Source of the DNA: Ignavibacteria bacterium | GTDB taxonomy: Bacteria; Bacteroidota; Ignavibacteria; Ignavibacteriales; Ignavibacteriaceae | Assembly (NCBI GenBank): GCA_017302895.1 | Contig: JAFLBV010000001.1 | Coordinates: 496,001 to 560,000, forward strand | Length of the DNA stretch: 64,000 nt | Direction: 5' to 3' | Part shown: positions 26,230-35,981 of the stretch, one piece after another | How the letters are laid out: each line of letters begins with the position of its first letter | How positions within the stretch are numbered: position 1 is the stretch's first letter | Translations under genes and position numbers: made by a program | The notes under the pieces: generated by a model | The model's database searches: none | What the model was told of the DNA's origin: nothing | What the model saw: the letters and a program-made list of their open reading frames with translations, nothing else

Positions 26230-26328
26230 CTCCTGATTTAGGCAATTTTTACCAACTAAATATCCCCTTGTATTTTACAGAATAAATGCAGAAATTTACA
26301 TTTCCCTTCAACTATAATCGAGTAACAA

Positions 26329-29184
26329 ATGTTTTTCTTTTCCGCGGTTAAAAAAGCCGTCTTTTTGTCCCTTTTTATCGTTTTTGCGATCACCGCACAA
26401 CAGGTTCCACAGAGAGTAATCTCGAAAGGAAGTGTTGATTATCTGTCGAACGAACTGATAATCAAATTCCGTTTTGCCCCGGCAACTGATGCTCAGGGAG
26501 TGGCGACACTTTCCACTTCACTTGCTGAAAAAATGGATTTCCTTAATGTGAAATCGACTAAGACACTCTTTCCGCCAAAAGCGATGGCTTCCTCTGTCAA
26601 CGGAATCGAAAGAATAATTTCGGTTAAATACTCCGCCGATATCGATCCCGAATTTGCAGCATCAAAACTTTCAAAAGTTGCTGAAATCGAGTGGATTGAG
26701 CCAAGAATCGTCTATAAAACCGGATTTGTGCCGAACGATCCTTCATACAACACCCAGTGGTATCTCCCAAAAATCAAAGCTGCTGAAGCATGGGACATCA
26801 ACCAGGGCTCCCCTTCCATTGTTATAGGAATTGATGATACAGGCGTTGACTGGAACCACCCCGACCTCGCCGGTAACATTTGGACAAACCCCGGTGAAAT
26901 AGAAAGCAACGGAATTGACGACGATAACAACGGATACATCGACGACTTTCGCGGTTGGGATTTCGGCGGCTTAAACGGAACGCCCGACAACAACCCGATG
27001 GAGGACCAGCCCGACCATGGTACACATGTGGCTGGATGTGCAAGTGCCTCCACCAACAATGGAATTGGCGTCTCGGGCATTGGTTTCAACTCGAAAGTTA
27101 TGGCAGTAAAAACTTCAAGAAACGACCAGAGAGACCCCTCTTCAGGCTCCCCTTACATCGTTTATGGTTATGAAGGGCTCCTCTATGCAGCCCAAAACGG
27201 TGCAAAAGTAATCAATTGCAGTTGGGGAGGAGGCGGTTATTCACTTCTCGGACAGAATATTATAAATGAAGTTACGGCTCTCGGATCAGTAATTATTTCG
27301 GCAGCAGGAAACTCATCCCTCAGAGATCCTTTTTATCCCGCCGCATACAATAATGTATTGGGCGTGGCAAGCACCACATCCTCCGATCTCAGATCGTCAT
27401 TCTCAAACTACGGTACTTATGTCGATGTCGCCTCCCCCGGAAGCAGCATCTACAACACCTGGCAGGATAACACCTACGCAAGCCTCAGCGGCACCTCAAT
27501 GGCTTCACCAATAACGGCAGGACTTGTAGCCCTCACGATGGCACAGTTCCCGGGTCTCACCCCGCTTCAGGCTGCCGAAAAAGTAAGAGTTTCCGCTGAT
27601 AACATTGACAACCTGAATCCTTCTTATGCGCTTCTTCTCGGAAAAGGAAGAATTAACGCACTTCGTTCACTTCAGTCAAACGATTTTAAGTCGGTCAGAG
27701 CGATTGAGACGGTATTTTCCGATGCAGTTACAGGGAACAACGACGGTATCTTCCAGCGCGGTGAAACTATAACAGTGTTTGTGAGATTCAAAAATATCCT
27801 TAATTCGGTCAGCAACCTGAATGTTACGCTCGTAAGCAAAACAGCAAATGCCACGGTAACTGCGAATCCGACAGTTTCTTTTGGTGCAAAACAATCAGGC
27901 GATATTTTCGATAACACCGGAAGTCTTTTTCAGTTTACAATATCGACCACTGCCCCTGAAAACTCGGAACTTTCATTCATTCTCGATATGAACGACAGCC
28001 CCTACACAGATTTTCAGTGGATTACAACAATCGGTAACCCCACTTATGCAACAACCGTTGGCAATAAAGTCGCCGTGACAGTCACCAGCACAGGAAATCT
28101 TGGATATGCCGACTACCCGACCAATTCAAAAGGGAAAGGTTTCGTTTATGACGGCGAGAGCAATATGCTTTTTGAAGGTGCGCTCATGCTTTCAACAGCG
28201 GCAAATCAGATAATTAATGCCGCCCGAGGACAGACCCAGAATGTGCAGGACAAAGATTTTCAGTCGGAAATCCCCTTCTCTCTGAAAATACCCGGTGTAA
28301 AAGCTGATGTGGAGGGATATGGTGCCTTCAACGATAATCTTGCAGGCGGATCGAAACTCGGACTTCAGGTAAAGCAACGGTCCTATAACTATTCCGCAAC
28401 GAGTGATGAGGACTTCGTAATCGTCCGCTACACAGTAAAAAACACTTCGCAATCGGCAGTTAACGGACTTTATGCAGGTCTCTATTTCGACTGGGATCTC
28501 ATCGACGGATCGGGCGACAGAACAGAGTGGAATGCGGCAGGAAACTACGGTAAGGTGTGGAACAACAGTGCCTCCTTCACCACGAAAGTTGCATCCGCCT
28601 TCATCAGCGGTACCAACTATCTCTTCAGACCGATCATGAATGACGGTTCTGTAGGAGGTATAAATGTTTATGACGGCTACACCGATCTCGAGAAATTCAC
28701 TTCCCTCTCAACGGGCGTAACAGCCACCCAGATTGGTCCAGGCGACATCTCCCATGTAGTCGGCGGCGGACCTTTCAACATAGCACCCGGTGACAGCATC
28801 GAACTCGCATTCGCACTCGCAGCCGGTAACTCAGATGCCACCCTCGACAATGCCATCGCAAACGCAAGACTTAAATGGGGTGTGATCACCTCTGTAAAAG
28901 AGGTTCAGGATGTGGTGCCCGCTTCATTCGCACTCTTCCAGAATTATCCAAATCCGTTCAACCCGGAGACCAAAATCAAATTCTCGGTTGCAACTCCCGG
29001 TTTGGTAAGCATAAAAGTCTATGACATTCTCGGCAACATGGTAACTGAAATCATCAACCGCGAAATGGACAAAGGCGTGTACGAAGCTTCATTCGATGCA
29101 AAAGCACTCAGCTCCGGAATCTACTTCTACGAAATGAAAGCAGGAGCCTTCTCACAAAAAATGAAAATGCTGCTCTTGAAGTAA
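26329..29184 (+). CDS. Subtilisin-like serine protease (S8) with T9SS sorting domain
   Basis: 951 residues. Signal peptide (residues about 1-23, VFLSLFIVFAITAQQ), an inhibitor-like propeptide (to about 140), then the S8 catalytic domain with Asp in IGIDDTGVDWNHPD, His in DHGTHVAGC, the oxyanion Asn in AAGNSS and Ser in SGTSMASP. After about 440 come beta-sandwich domains, and the end is a type A sorting domain (QNYPNPFNPETKIKFSVATP ... SGIYFYEM ... MKMLLLK). A secreted or surface-anchored protease for protein degradation. Monocistronic, followed by a terminator. Confidence 0.93.
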   Translation: MFFFSAVKKAVFLSLFIVFAITAQQVPQRVISKGSVDYLSNELIIKFRFAPATDAQGVATLSTSLAEKMDFLNVKSTKTLFPPKAMASSVNGIERIISVKYSADIDPEFAASKLSKVAEIEWIEPRIVYKTGFVPNDPSYNTQWYLPKIKAAEAWDINQGSPSIVIGIDDTGVDWNHPDLAGNIWTNPGEIESNGIDDDNNGYIDDFRGWDFGGLNGTPDNNPMEDQPDHGTHVAGCASASTNNGIGVSGIGFNSKVMAVKTSRNDQRDPSSGSPYIVYGYEGLLYAAQNGAKVINCSWGGGGYSLLGQNIINEVTALGSVIISAAGNSSLRDPFYPAAYNNVLGVASTTSSDLRSSFSNYGTYVDVASPGSSIYNTWQDNTYASLSGTSMASPITAGLVALTMAQFPGLTPLQAAEKVRVSADNIDNLNPSYALLLGKGRINALRSLQSNDFKSVRAIETVFSDAVTGNNDGIFQRGETITVFVRFKNILNSVSNLNVTLVSKTANATVTANPTVSFGAKQSGDIFDNTGSLFQFTISTTAPENSELSFILDMNDSPYTDFQWITTIGNPTYATTVGNKVAVTVTSTGNLGYADYPTNSKGKGFVYDGESNMLFEGALMLSTAANQIINAARGQTQNVQDKDFQSEIPFSLKIPGVKADVEGYGAFNDNLAGGSKLGLQVKQRSYNYSATSDEDFVIVRYTVKNTSQSAVNGLYAGLYFDWDLIDGSGDRTEWNAAGNYGKVWNNSASFTTKVASAFISGTNYLFRPIMNDGSVGGINVYDGYTDLEKFTSLSTGVTATQIGPGDISHVVGGGPFNIAPGDSIELAFALAAGNSDATLDNAIANARLKWGVITSVKEVQDVVPASFALFQNYPNPFNPETKIKFSVATPGLVSIKVYDILGNMVTEIINREMDKGVYEASFDAKALSSGIYFYEMKAGAFSQKMKMLLLK

Positions 29185-29212
29185 TGCAATAATGCAGTAA
29201 TCCAATAATATT
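29183..29212. repeat. Short-word array (TAATGCA)n after subtilase gene
   Basis: TAATGCAATAATGCAGTAAT plus CCAATAATAT immediately after the coding sequence, the same word and order as at 24857-24897. Confidence 0.6.
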
Positions 29213-29213
29213 T

Positions 29214-29246
29214 GTGGCATCAGATTTTTTGGGTGCCACTTTTTTA
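29214..29246 (+). terminator. Rho-independent terminator after subtilase
   Basis: GTGGCA and TGCCAC flank a 14-base loop and are followed by a run of T (29240-29246). Confidence 0.75.
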
Positions 29247-29370
29247 TTAAGGGGCTTTCCCGTCACCCATTCTCCCCCTTTTTTTATACCCTTAAGTTCT
29301 GTAATGAAACTTTTTCGTATATTTGTTGTTTATTCTTAGAGGTCAGTTTCTTAACAAACAGGAAAAACGG

Positions 29371-29865
29371 ATGCCGTTAATACCAATATTAAAAATAGTA
29401 CATATCGTGAGTGCAGGTCTGTGGCTTTCACTTTTAATTTACGGGATAATTCTTAGATCGAGAATCAATAATGCAAAGGGGATGCCCGAGGAAAAAGGGC
29501 TTATTTTGACATGGATCAGCTCCCTGAATCTTATCGGAATTGTCGGCTCAATGGGAGTCCTCCTGACCGGTTTATACCTCTCTCTTGCAATTGAGAGTTA
29601 CGGGTTTTTCAAGTTTGCGAGCGGTGCGAATCACTGGCTCTATACAAAACAGTTTGTAATGGTCATCATCCTTATTCTTATCGGTGCGGTGATGATTCCT
29701 TCAGCAAAGAAGATTAAAGGTCTTCTTCTGCCCGGCTTAAAGTCAGACCAGCCCCTCAATGAAGAAGCCTACACGCTTTTGGGCAAACTAAAAAGAGTTG
29801 ATCTCAGCATTAACACTCTGGTGATCCTCAATATATTAATGGCTTTTTCAAGATATTTCTTATAA
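29371..29865 (+). CDS. Small integral membrane protein, four helices
   Basis: 164 residues from the ATG at 29371 (CAGGAAAAACGG upstream); the frame is open from a TTG at 29323, which would add an unlikely polar N-terminus. Four hydrophobic segments (IVHIVSAGLWLSLLIYGII, NLIGIVGSMGVLLTGLYL, FVMVIILILIGAVM, NTLVILNILMAFS). The first helix contains His-Ile-Val near a Trp-Leu, as in DUF2269/CopD-like membrane families, but I cannot assign one. It lies seven bases before dxr, so probably an operon. Confidence 0.6.
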   Translation: MPLIPILKIVHIVSAGLWLSLLIYGIILRSRINNAKGMPEEKGLILTWISSLNLIGIVGSMGVLLTGLYLSLAIESYGFFKFASGANHWLYTKQFVMVIILILIGAVMIPSAKKIKGLLLPGLKSDQPLNEEAYTLLGKLKRVDLSINTLVILNILMAFSRYFL

Positions 29866-29872
29866 CGGTTTA

Positions 29873-31015
29873 ATGCAAAAAATTGCAATTCTGGGCTCCT
29901 CGGGGTCCATCGGCGTAAACACTCTGGAAGTGGTGCGCCACCTTAAAGATCAATTTAAAGTAACAGCCTTAAGTGTAAACAACAGAATTGATCTTCTCGA
30001 GGCTCAGATCGCCGAGTTCAAACCTGAAGCAGTTTGTGTCGTGGATAAAGACGCTGCAGCAGTTTTGCGGTCTCGAATCGGTCCCGAAGTGAAGGTTTTC
30101 GCAGGCGAGGAGGGTCTCTCCGACCTTGCAACTGAAATTGACTACGATGTCTTTGTTGGTGCGGTTGTCGGATTTTCCGGCCTCAGACCCACAGTTGAAG
30201 CAATAAAAAAGGGGAAGAGAATCGCCCTTGCCAACAAGGAAACCCTTGTGGTAGCCGGAGAGCATATAAAAGGACTCTGCAGTGAGTACGATTCTGAGAT
30301 GATCCCCGTCGATTCGGAACATTCTGCCATCTTTCAGTGTCTCATAGGTGAGCATGTAAGCGAGATCAGCAGAATAATTCTTACCGCCTCGGGTGGTCCT
30401 TTTCTCCGTTTCACAAAAGAGGAAATAGAAAAGGTCACAGTCGAGCAGGCGCTGAAGCATCCGACATGGAAAATGGGCGCAAAAATAACGATTGATTCAG
30501 CGACACTTATGAACAAGGGACTCGAACTGATTGAAGCCCGCTGGTTGTTTGATCTGAAAGCAGACAAGCTCGATGTGGTGGTGCATCCCCAGTCGATTAT
30601 CCATTCAATGATCGAGTTTGTTGACGGATCGGTAAAAGCACAGTTGAGTGTCCCCGATATGAAGCTGCCGATTCAGTATGCAATGACTTATCCAAAGAGA
30701 ATTGGTGCGGAATTTGTGAAAAACAACTTCCCCCTCATCGGTACGCTGAACTTCTTTCCACCCGATAAAGAGAAATTCGACTGTCTCGCCATCGCCTATG
30801 ATGCTCTCGAAGCAGGCGGAACTGCCCCGTGCATCGTGAATGCTGCTAACGAGATTGCAGTACAAAAGTTTTTAGACAAGGAGATTGGTTTTTCCGGTAT
30901 TCCCGCTTTAATAAGGAAGTGTCTCGACAAAATTGCGGTTGAAAAATCGCCCGACCTTCCGACAGTTTATGAAACAGACAAAAAAACAAGAGAACTCGCA
31001 CTGAGTTTACATTGA
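29873..31015 (+). CDS. dxr: 1-deoxy-D-xylulose 5-phosphate reductoisomerase
   Basis: 380 residues, normal length. It converts DXP to MEP using NADPH in the non-mevalonate isoprenoid pathway. NADPH motif GSSGSIGVNTLEV at the N-terminus; metal and substrate region PVDSEHSAIFQC; TASGGPF; ITIDSATLMNKGLELIEARWLF; and a C-terminal helical domain with APCIVNAANEIAVQ. It is followed 16 bases later by rseP, a common bacterial order (dxr-rseP). Confidence 0.96.
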   Translation: MQKIAILGSSGSIGVNTLEVVRHLKDQFKVTALSVNNRIDLLEAQIAEFKPEAVCVVDKDAAAVLRSRIGPEVKVFAGEEGLSDLATEIDYDVFVGAVVGFSGLRPTVEAIKKGKRIALANKETLVVAGEHIKGLCSEYDSEMIPVDSEHSAIFQCLIGEHVSEISRIILTASGGPFLRFTKEEIEKVTVEQALKHPTWKMGAKITIDSATLMNKGLELIEARWLFDLKADKLDVVVHPQSIIHSMIEFVDGSVKAQLSVPDMKLPIQYAMTYPKRIGAEFVKNNFPLIGTLNFFPPDKEKFDCLAIAYDALEAGGTAPCIVNAANEIAVQKFLDKEIGFSGIPALIRKCLDKIAVEKSPDLPTVYETDKKTRELALSLH

Positions 31016-31031
31016 AGGAGCGAATAATTTA

Positions 31032-32405
31032 ATGCAAGAAGTAATTTATTTTATAATCACTATAGCAGTTCTTGTTTTTGTACACGAACTCGGTCATTTC
31101 CTTGCCGCCAAAATGACAGGAATGAGAACCGAGGCGTTTGCCATAGGATTTGGAAGAAGAGTTGTAGGCTGGAGCAAAAACCGCGGACTCTCATTCGGTG
31201 CACTTCCCGAAGATCTTGACCTCGAAGGCTACACCGACTACAGACTCTGCTGGTTGCCTCTCGGTGGTTATGTGAAAATCTCGGGCATGGTGGATGAAAG
31301 TCTCGATGCCGAATATGCACAGACCGAACCAAAATCGTACGAATTCAGATCGAAATCGGCTCCCGCAAAGATATTTGTTATCCTCGGCGGAATTCTGATG
31401 AATATCCTCCTCGCTGTGATCATCTTCTGGGGAATGAACATCTCGATGGGGAAACAACTGATCGAGGTAAGAGGTCTCAACTACATCCCCAAGGAATCGC
31501 TCGCTGAAAAGCACGGATTCCAAAAAGGTGATTTGATTACTGCCATCAACAACAACAAAATTAAATATCTCCACGAGATCAGCGAACAGGTTCTGATTCA
31601 CAACGCAGGCAGGGATATCACAGTCGAATTTGAACGCAACGGCGAAAAGAAGACAGTTACAATTCCCAAACAGAATGTGCCAAAGGATGAGTCGAAAGGA
31701 CCTCTTTTCCCGATCCTCGATAAAACCGAACCGTTCGTTGACAACACCGATGCCTCCACCCCTGCTGGCAAAGCGGGCATAAAACCAAAAGATAGAATCA
31801 TCGCCCTGAACAGCGAACCTGTAAATTCGGTCACTCAGGTCATCGACATTATCTCCCACTCCAAAGGGAAACCCGTTGATTTCACGGTTCTTAGAGGAAA
31901 AGACACCCTCGCAATTGCCGTAACCCCGAAACAGGATGAAGCAGGACAGTGGAAAGCCGGAATCGCCCTCGGCGGGAAATCCGATACCACTATGTTCACA
32001 AGCTACAGCTATGGTTTCTTTGAGGCAGGCGGCAAAAGCATCGAACAGATCGGTTCCGTAACCGTTCTTACTTTCTCGATGCTTGGAAAAGTAATTTCAG
32101 GAGATGTGGCGTTCGGAAAAGCTTTCGGCGGTCCTGTAAAAATCGCCCAGATAGCTGCCGATTCCGCAGATAAGGGAATGTCGGGATTCCTCTATTTCAT
32201 CGCAATGCTTTCGCTCAGCCTTGCAATATTCAACCTTTTCCCGATTCCCGTACTTGACGGCGGTCATCTCGTTTTCATTATCATCGAATCGATAATCAAA
32301 AGAGAGATCCCCCTCAAAATCAAGCTCCGCATCATGAATACCGGTATGGCACTCTTAATCGGCTTGATGGCGTTTGTTATCTACAATGACATTTTTGGAA
32401 AATGA
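31032..32405 (+). CDS. rseP: RseP-type site-2 intramembrane zinc protease
   Basis: 457 residues. Zinc motif HELGH in the first membrane helix (VFVHELGHFLAAKM), periplasmic region with two PDZ-like segments (LAEKHGFQKGDLITAINN; AGKAGIKPKDRIIALNSEPV), and the C-terminal LPIP-type motif FPIPVLDGGHLVF carrying the third ligand. It cleaves membrane-bound anti-sigma factors or signal-peptide remnants. GAAGGAG stands 10 bases before ATG. Co-transcribed with dxr. Confidence 0.94.
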   Translation: MQEVIYFIITIAVLVFVHELGHFLAAKMTGMRTEAFAIGFGRRVVGWSKNRGLSFGALPEDLDLEGYTDYRLCWLPLGGYVKISGMVDESLDAEYAQTEPKSYEFRSKSAPAKIFVILGGILMNILLAVIIFWGMNISMGKQLIEVRGLNYIPKESLAEKHGFQKGDLITAINNNKIKYLHEISEQVLIHNAGRDITVEFERNGEKKTVTIPKQNVPKDESKGPLFPILDKTEPFVDNTDASTPAGKAGIKPKDRIIALNSEPVNSVTQVIDIISHSKGKPVDFTVLRGKDTLAIAVTPKQDEAGQWKAGIALGGKSDTTMFTSYSYGFFEAGGKSIEQIGSVTVLTFSMLGKVISGDVAFGKAFGGPVKIAQIAADSADKGMSGFLYFIAMLSLSLAIFNLFPIPVLDGGHLVFIIIESIIKREIPLKIKLRIMNTGMALLIGLMAFVIYNDIFGK

Positions 32406-32407
32406 GA

Positions 32408-32612
32408 CTTTTAAGGCTGAATAATTGAGGGCTGAAGGCTGAATCTTTGACGGCTAAAGGCTGAATGAAAGAAGGCTGAAATTTTTGTTTTCAATCTTTA
32501 GAAATTCAGCCCTTGCCTTTAAACCCTTCCGTGAAATCCGTGTTCAATCCGTGAAATCCGTGTAACTATTCAGAAATTTTTTTCAGCCTTCATCCTTCGC
32601 CGTTCAGCCTTT
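32408..32612. repeat. Inverted GGCTGAA / TTCAGCC word arrays with a CCGTGAAAT direct repeat
   Basis: Between rseP and the convergent cluster: about five GGCTGAA-like words on the left (32412-32480), TTCAGCC words on the right (32506-32513, 32582-32612), and two CCGTGAAATCCGTGT units in the middle (about 32530-32564). Left and right arms are inverse complements and could form one long bidirectional hairpin. No gene is seen here. Confidence 0.65.
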
Positions 32613-33789
32613 ATTTCGGGTGATACGCGGTTGCCGACCCTACCCATGTTTTGTTTTTGTTGAAATCGACACCCATCATTTTCCCTTTTGAGAAGCGGGT
32701 GAGATTGTTCACGAGGACAGGTTTTTCATTCCACAGAAACATCATTCTTATCTCGCATTTTGAGTAGCCTTCGGGGGTGAGAACCAGCGGGGCATACTCT
32801 ATTTTTCTCTGCAGGATGTAGTTTTCCCGCTCCGTTTTCGAATCAAGAAGCTCTTTTGTAACTTCCACTTCAACACCCAACCCGGCAAATGAGAATAGCG
32901 GTTTAAGCACAAAATTCTCGAGATCGGCAGGATATTCCTTCAAATCGGAAAGGAAGTGGCACTCGGGTACATATTCCCCTTTGAGATATGGAAGAGAATA
33001 TTTGCTGATGAGGAAAAACCAGTCGGGATGGCCAACCCAGTGTACATCCAGATCATCCTGAAACGAAAACGCCGCCTTCACATCCTTCCTGAAAAGCTCG
33101 TCATAAATCACCCTGTTATATATCCGTTCGATCAGCACTTCCCTGTCACCAACTTTGTAGAAGAGCTGTCGCCCCCTTTTGATGACATCGGTAATGCACA
33201 CAGGTTTTACGCCTGTTAATTGTTCGGTAACAACAAAATCGATCAGGGTTTTCTGTTTGTCGGGTTCAATTTCAAGAAGAATCACATTTTCAGGATTTGA
33301 ATCGCCGAGAATGGTTTTTCGCAACAGGTCCACATAGGAATCGCGACTGAGACCGCTGTAGAAGGCAGTATAATTTTCGGGGACCTCGAAGTGCCGCCGA
33401 AAAACATCATCATAATAGACCTGAAATCCGTAAAGCGACGGGAAGCCCTGAAGTTCAATCAGCTTGGGAATAAATCCCCCTTTGCCGTCATCGCAAATCG
33501 CAAAATCTATCTGCAAAAAGACAGGATGATCAGCACGGTTCGGAACCGCAAGCCCCTCCGGCATTGAAGATTCGGCATATTTTCTGTACTTATCAGTATC
33601 AAGTTGTCCGATAAGTTCGGTACACGCCTTCTCCAAAGTCTTTGTCAGTTCACCCGAGAGGAACAGAGGAGTTTCACACACTCTGAAATCGAGTTTCACC
33701 CCGGCAGCAGTGTTCAAATCTCCAATAAACGAATTATATCTCTCTTCAGTAAATCCTGAATTATACAGGGATCTTATATCTTTTACCAT
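32611..33789 (-). CDS. ATP-grasp-like protein of GCS2 ligase cluster
   Basis: 392 residues, no signal peptide. Features consistent with an ATP-grasp-like carboxylate ligase: FLQIDFAICDDGKGGFIPKLIELQGFPS, ILLEIEPDKQ, NFVLKPLFSFAGLGVEVEVTKE (ATP-binding lysine region) and YILQRKIEYAPLV. I know no characterised member. It is the third gene of a minus-strand set with an ATP-grasp enzyme (35025) and a GCS2-type ligase (33903). Gene order suggests that the three make a short peptide-like or amidated metabolite; product unknown. Confidence 0.6.
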   Translation of the reverse strand: MVKDIRSLYNSGFTEERYNSFIGDLNTAAGVKLDFRVCETPLFLSGELTKTLEKACTELIGQLDTDKYRKYAESSMPEGLAVPNRADHPVFLQIDFAICDDGKGGFIPKLIELQGFPSLYGFQVYYDDVFRRHFEVPENYTAFYSGLSRDSYVDLLRKTILGDSNPENVILLEIEPDKQKTLIDFVVTEQLTGVKPVCITDVIKRGRQLFYKVGDREVLIERIYNRVIYDELFRKDVKAAFSFQDDLDVHWVGHPDWFFLISKYSLPYLKGEYVPECHFLSDLKEYPADLENFVLKPLFSFAGLGVEVEVTKELLDSKTERENYILQRKIEYAPLVLTPEGYSKCEIRMMFLWNEKPVLVNNLTRFSKGKMMGVDFNKNKTWVGSATAYHPK

Positions 33790-33824
33790 GGTCTCAATAG
33801 TTGTTGGTGGAATGAACGAATGAA

Positions 33825-33900
33825 CCTCAGAACTTCAGAGATTCAGTACTTCCGTACACAAGTCCTCTGAGGTTCTGAAGTTCCGGGGTTCTGAGGTTCT
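33825..33900. repeat. Degenerate short-word array, TTC/GAA-rich (family 1)
   Basis: CCTCAGAACTTCAGAGATTC followed by inverse words (CTCTGAGGTTCTGAAGTTCC, GGGGTTCTGAGGTTCT). Same word family as 5418-5508 and as the in-frame insertion in the FAD oxidoreductase. It separates two genes of the ligase cluster that would otherwise be close together. Confidence 0.7.
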
Positions 33901-33902
33901 TA

Positions 33903-35018
33903 TCAGCTCAGATTCAACCCCTTATGGGTCTCGTCAATTATATAGTCGGTTACATTTTTAAGGTCGTAGCTCTGTTCCCAGACAGCGAGTTGTCTGTCGG
34001 CACCCGTTCCCATTTCGAGGATGCGGTGGACATACTCAATCTCTTCGCGGCTGTCGAGATCGTCGATAACATCATCAACAAACTCGAGGAGTTCGTGGAT
34101 AAGGTCAACGGTCGGCACTTCCTCTCTCTTACCAAAGTCGATCAGCTTGCCTGTGATTCCATATCTTGAAGCACGGAACTTGTTTTCGGCGATCAACGCT
34201 CTTCTGTAGAGGCGGAAACCGAGATTCTGGCGGATCAGTCTGTAGAGTTTCACAACTACCGCCTGCATAAGTGCAGTGAGTGCGATGGTCTCATCAGCTC
34301 TCATCGGGATATCGCAAATGCGGAACTCAATCGTCGGGAAGAAGGGATGAAGCCTGATATCCCACCAGATTTTTTTTGCATTATCGATACAGTTGGTCTT
34401 GACCAAAAGATTCACATAGTTGTCATATTCGCCAATCGACATAAAATAGTCGGGGATGCCCGTTCTCGGGAATCTGTCGAAAACCTTCACACGATACGAC
34501 CTGAAGCCTGTGTTTCTTCCCACCCAAAACGGGGAATTGGTGGAAAGGGCAAAGATGTGCGGAAGGAAATAGCGGGCGGCATTCATGATGTGAATTGCCG
34601 TTTCGCGGTCTTCAACTCCGACATGTACATGCAACCCGAATATCAGGTTTGCACGGGCAACAAGCTGCATGTCATCCACCACCTGTTTATAGCGGGGATG
34701 CTCGGTTATTCTCTGATCCTTCCAGTGGGAGAATGGATGAGTTCCTGCGGCTGCAATTCTTAAATTGTTTTTGAAAGCAAGCTTGGCGAGTTCGCTGCGA
34801 AGGCGGAACACTTCCGATTTTGCCTCTTTAACATTTTTGCAGACACCCGTACCTGTTTCCACAACCGACTGGTGCATCTCCGGCTTCAGAAACTCTTTAA
34901 GAATCAGTTCGCCGTCTTCAAATATCTCCTGTATGTGCGATTTCAATTCCCTGGAATGAGGATCAATAATTTGAAATTCCTCTTCAACTCCAAGGGTAAA
35001 TGTTGGACTGTTGGACAT
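33903..35018 (-). CDS. GCS2-family carboxylate-amine ligase (YbdK-like)
   Basis: 371 residues. GCS2 hallmarks: TLGVEEEFQIIDP at the N-terminus, SVVETGTGVCKNVKEA, AAGTHPFSHWKDQ, FGLHVHVGVEDRETAIHIMN, and FRICDIPMRADETIALTALMQA. Members join a carboxylate (often the gamma-carboxyl of Glu) to an amine using ATP; E. coli YbdK has weak glutamate-cysteine ligase activity. It ends six bases past the upstream ATP-grasp gene. The substrate is not predictable from sequence. Confidence 0.88.
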   Translation of the reverse strand: MSNSPTFTLGVEEEFQIIDPHSRELKSHIQEIFEDGELILKEFLKPEMHQSVVETGTGVCKNVKEAKSEVFRLRSELAKLAFKNNLRIAAAGTHPFSHWKDQRITEHPRYKQVVDDMQLVARANLIFGLHVHVGVEDRETAIHIMNAARYFLPHIFALSTNSPFWVGRNTGFRSYRVKVFDRFPRTGIPDYFMSIGEYDNYVNLLVKTNCIDNAKKIWWDIRLHPFFPTIEFRICDIPMRADETIALTALMQAVVVKLYRLIRQNLGFRLYRRALIAENKFRASRYGITGKLIDFGKREEVPTVDLIHELLEFVDDVIDDLDSREEIEYVHRILEMGTGADRQLAVWEQSYDLKNVTDYIIDETHKGLNLS

Positions 35019-35024
35019 GGTGCC

Positions 35025-35981
35025 TCACTCGATTATGTTTCCCTGGGCAGCATTCTTTACAAAATCGCCCCAGACGGTATTAAATTTATTTGCTTTTGCT
35101 TTTTTTGCTCTTCTTATTGCCATGTTTGCGGCGGCTTCCACCACCCATTCAAAGTTTTCTTCGCCTACTGAATAGACATCTGCATCGGGAGCGGGATTGC
35201 AGAAATCGATCGCATAAGGAACGCCGTCCCGAACAGCGAATTCAACCGTATTGAAATCGTAGCCGAGTGCATTGTTCAGTTTCATCACACCTTCCTTGAT
35301 TTTGGCAAGAAGTGCTTTCCCGTGATGCTGTTTTTCCCTTACATAGCGGAGGTGGTGCGGCTGTTTCGGATCGTAAGCCATAATCCGCACATCTTTCCTG
35401 TCGATGCAGTAGCAACGGAAATAATCGGTGAACTGTATCTCCTCCTGAAGCATCATAACCAATTGACCCGTCTCGTTGTATGCTTTGAAAAATTGCTCTT
35501 TATCTTCAATTCTGTAAACATTTTTCCAGCCGCCACCTGCAAAAGGCTTGAAAAACGCAGGAAATCCGATGTAATTGAAGATACCATCCCAGTCGAGCGG
35601 GTATTTCAGATTTCTGAACGATTTTGTTGTTGTGTCAGTCGGATGAACATTCGAAGGGAGAATCACCGTTTTAGGAACTGCAACGCCGACTGCAAGTGCA
35701 AGGGCATTGTTGAAAAATTTGTCATCTGCACTCCACCAGAATGGATTATTGATAACGGAAGTTCCGGTAATCGCTTCATTTTTCAAATAAGCGCGGTAGA
35801 AGGGGACATCCTGTGAAATCCTGTCGATAATCACCGAGTAGCCGCCCGGTTGTCCCTGAATAACCTTGTCAATCTGCACAAACTCGGCTGTAATATCCTT
35901 TTCCTTCTTCGAGTTTACTCTCTCCACAAACGCCGGTGGAAAGGTTTCCTCCATACCAAATAAAATTCCAATTTTTTTCAT
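35025..35981 (-). CDS. ATP-grasp enzyme, RimK-like
   Basis: 318 residues. ATP-grasp elements in order: substrate domain (YSVIIDRISQDVPFYRAYLK), glycine-rich ATP loop FFKPFAGGGWKNVYRI, adenine-contact VMMLQEEIQFTDYFRCY, and metal-binding end FNTVEFAVRDGVPYAIDFCNPAPDAD. It probably forms an amide bond through an acyl-phosphate. First gene of the cluster with the GCS2 ligase (six-base gap) and the third protein. The upstream 299 bases (to 36280) contain no gene but an AT-rich stretch and a G-run near 36129-36145. Confidence 0.8.
   Translation of the reverse strand: MKKIGILFGMEETFPPAFVERVNSKKEKDITAEFVQIDKVIQGQPGGYSVIIDRISQDVPFYRAYLKNEAITGTSVINNPFWWSADDKFFNNALALAVGVAVPKTVILPSNVHPTDTTTKSFRNLKYPLDWDGIFNYIGFPAFFKPFAGGGWKNVYRIEDKEQFFKAYNETGQLVMMLQEEIQFTDYFRCYCIDRKDVRIMAYDPKQPHHLRYVREKQHHGKALLAKIKEGVMKLNNALGYDFNTVEFAVRDGVPYAIDFCNPAPDADVYSVGEENFEWVVEAAANMAIRRAKKAKANKFNTVWGDFVKNAAQGNIIE

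Noticed and set aside
31191..31859. 222-codon minus-strand frame
   Set aside because: Antisense to rseP, whose zinc and PDZ motifs are clear.
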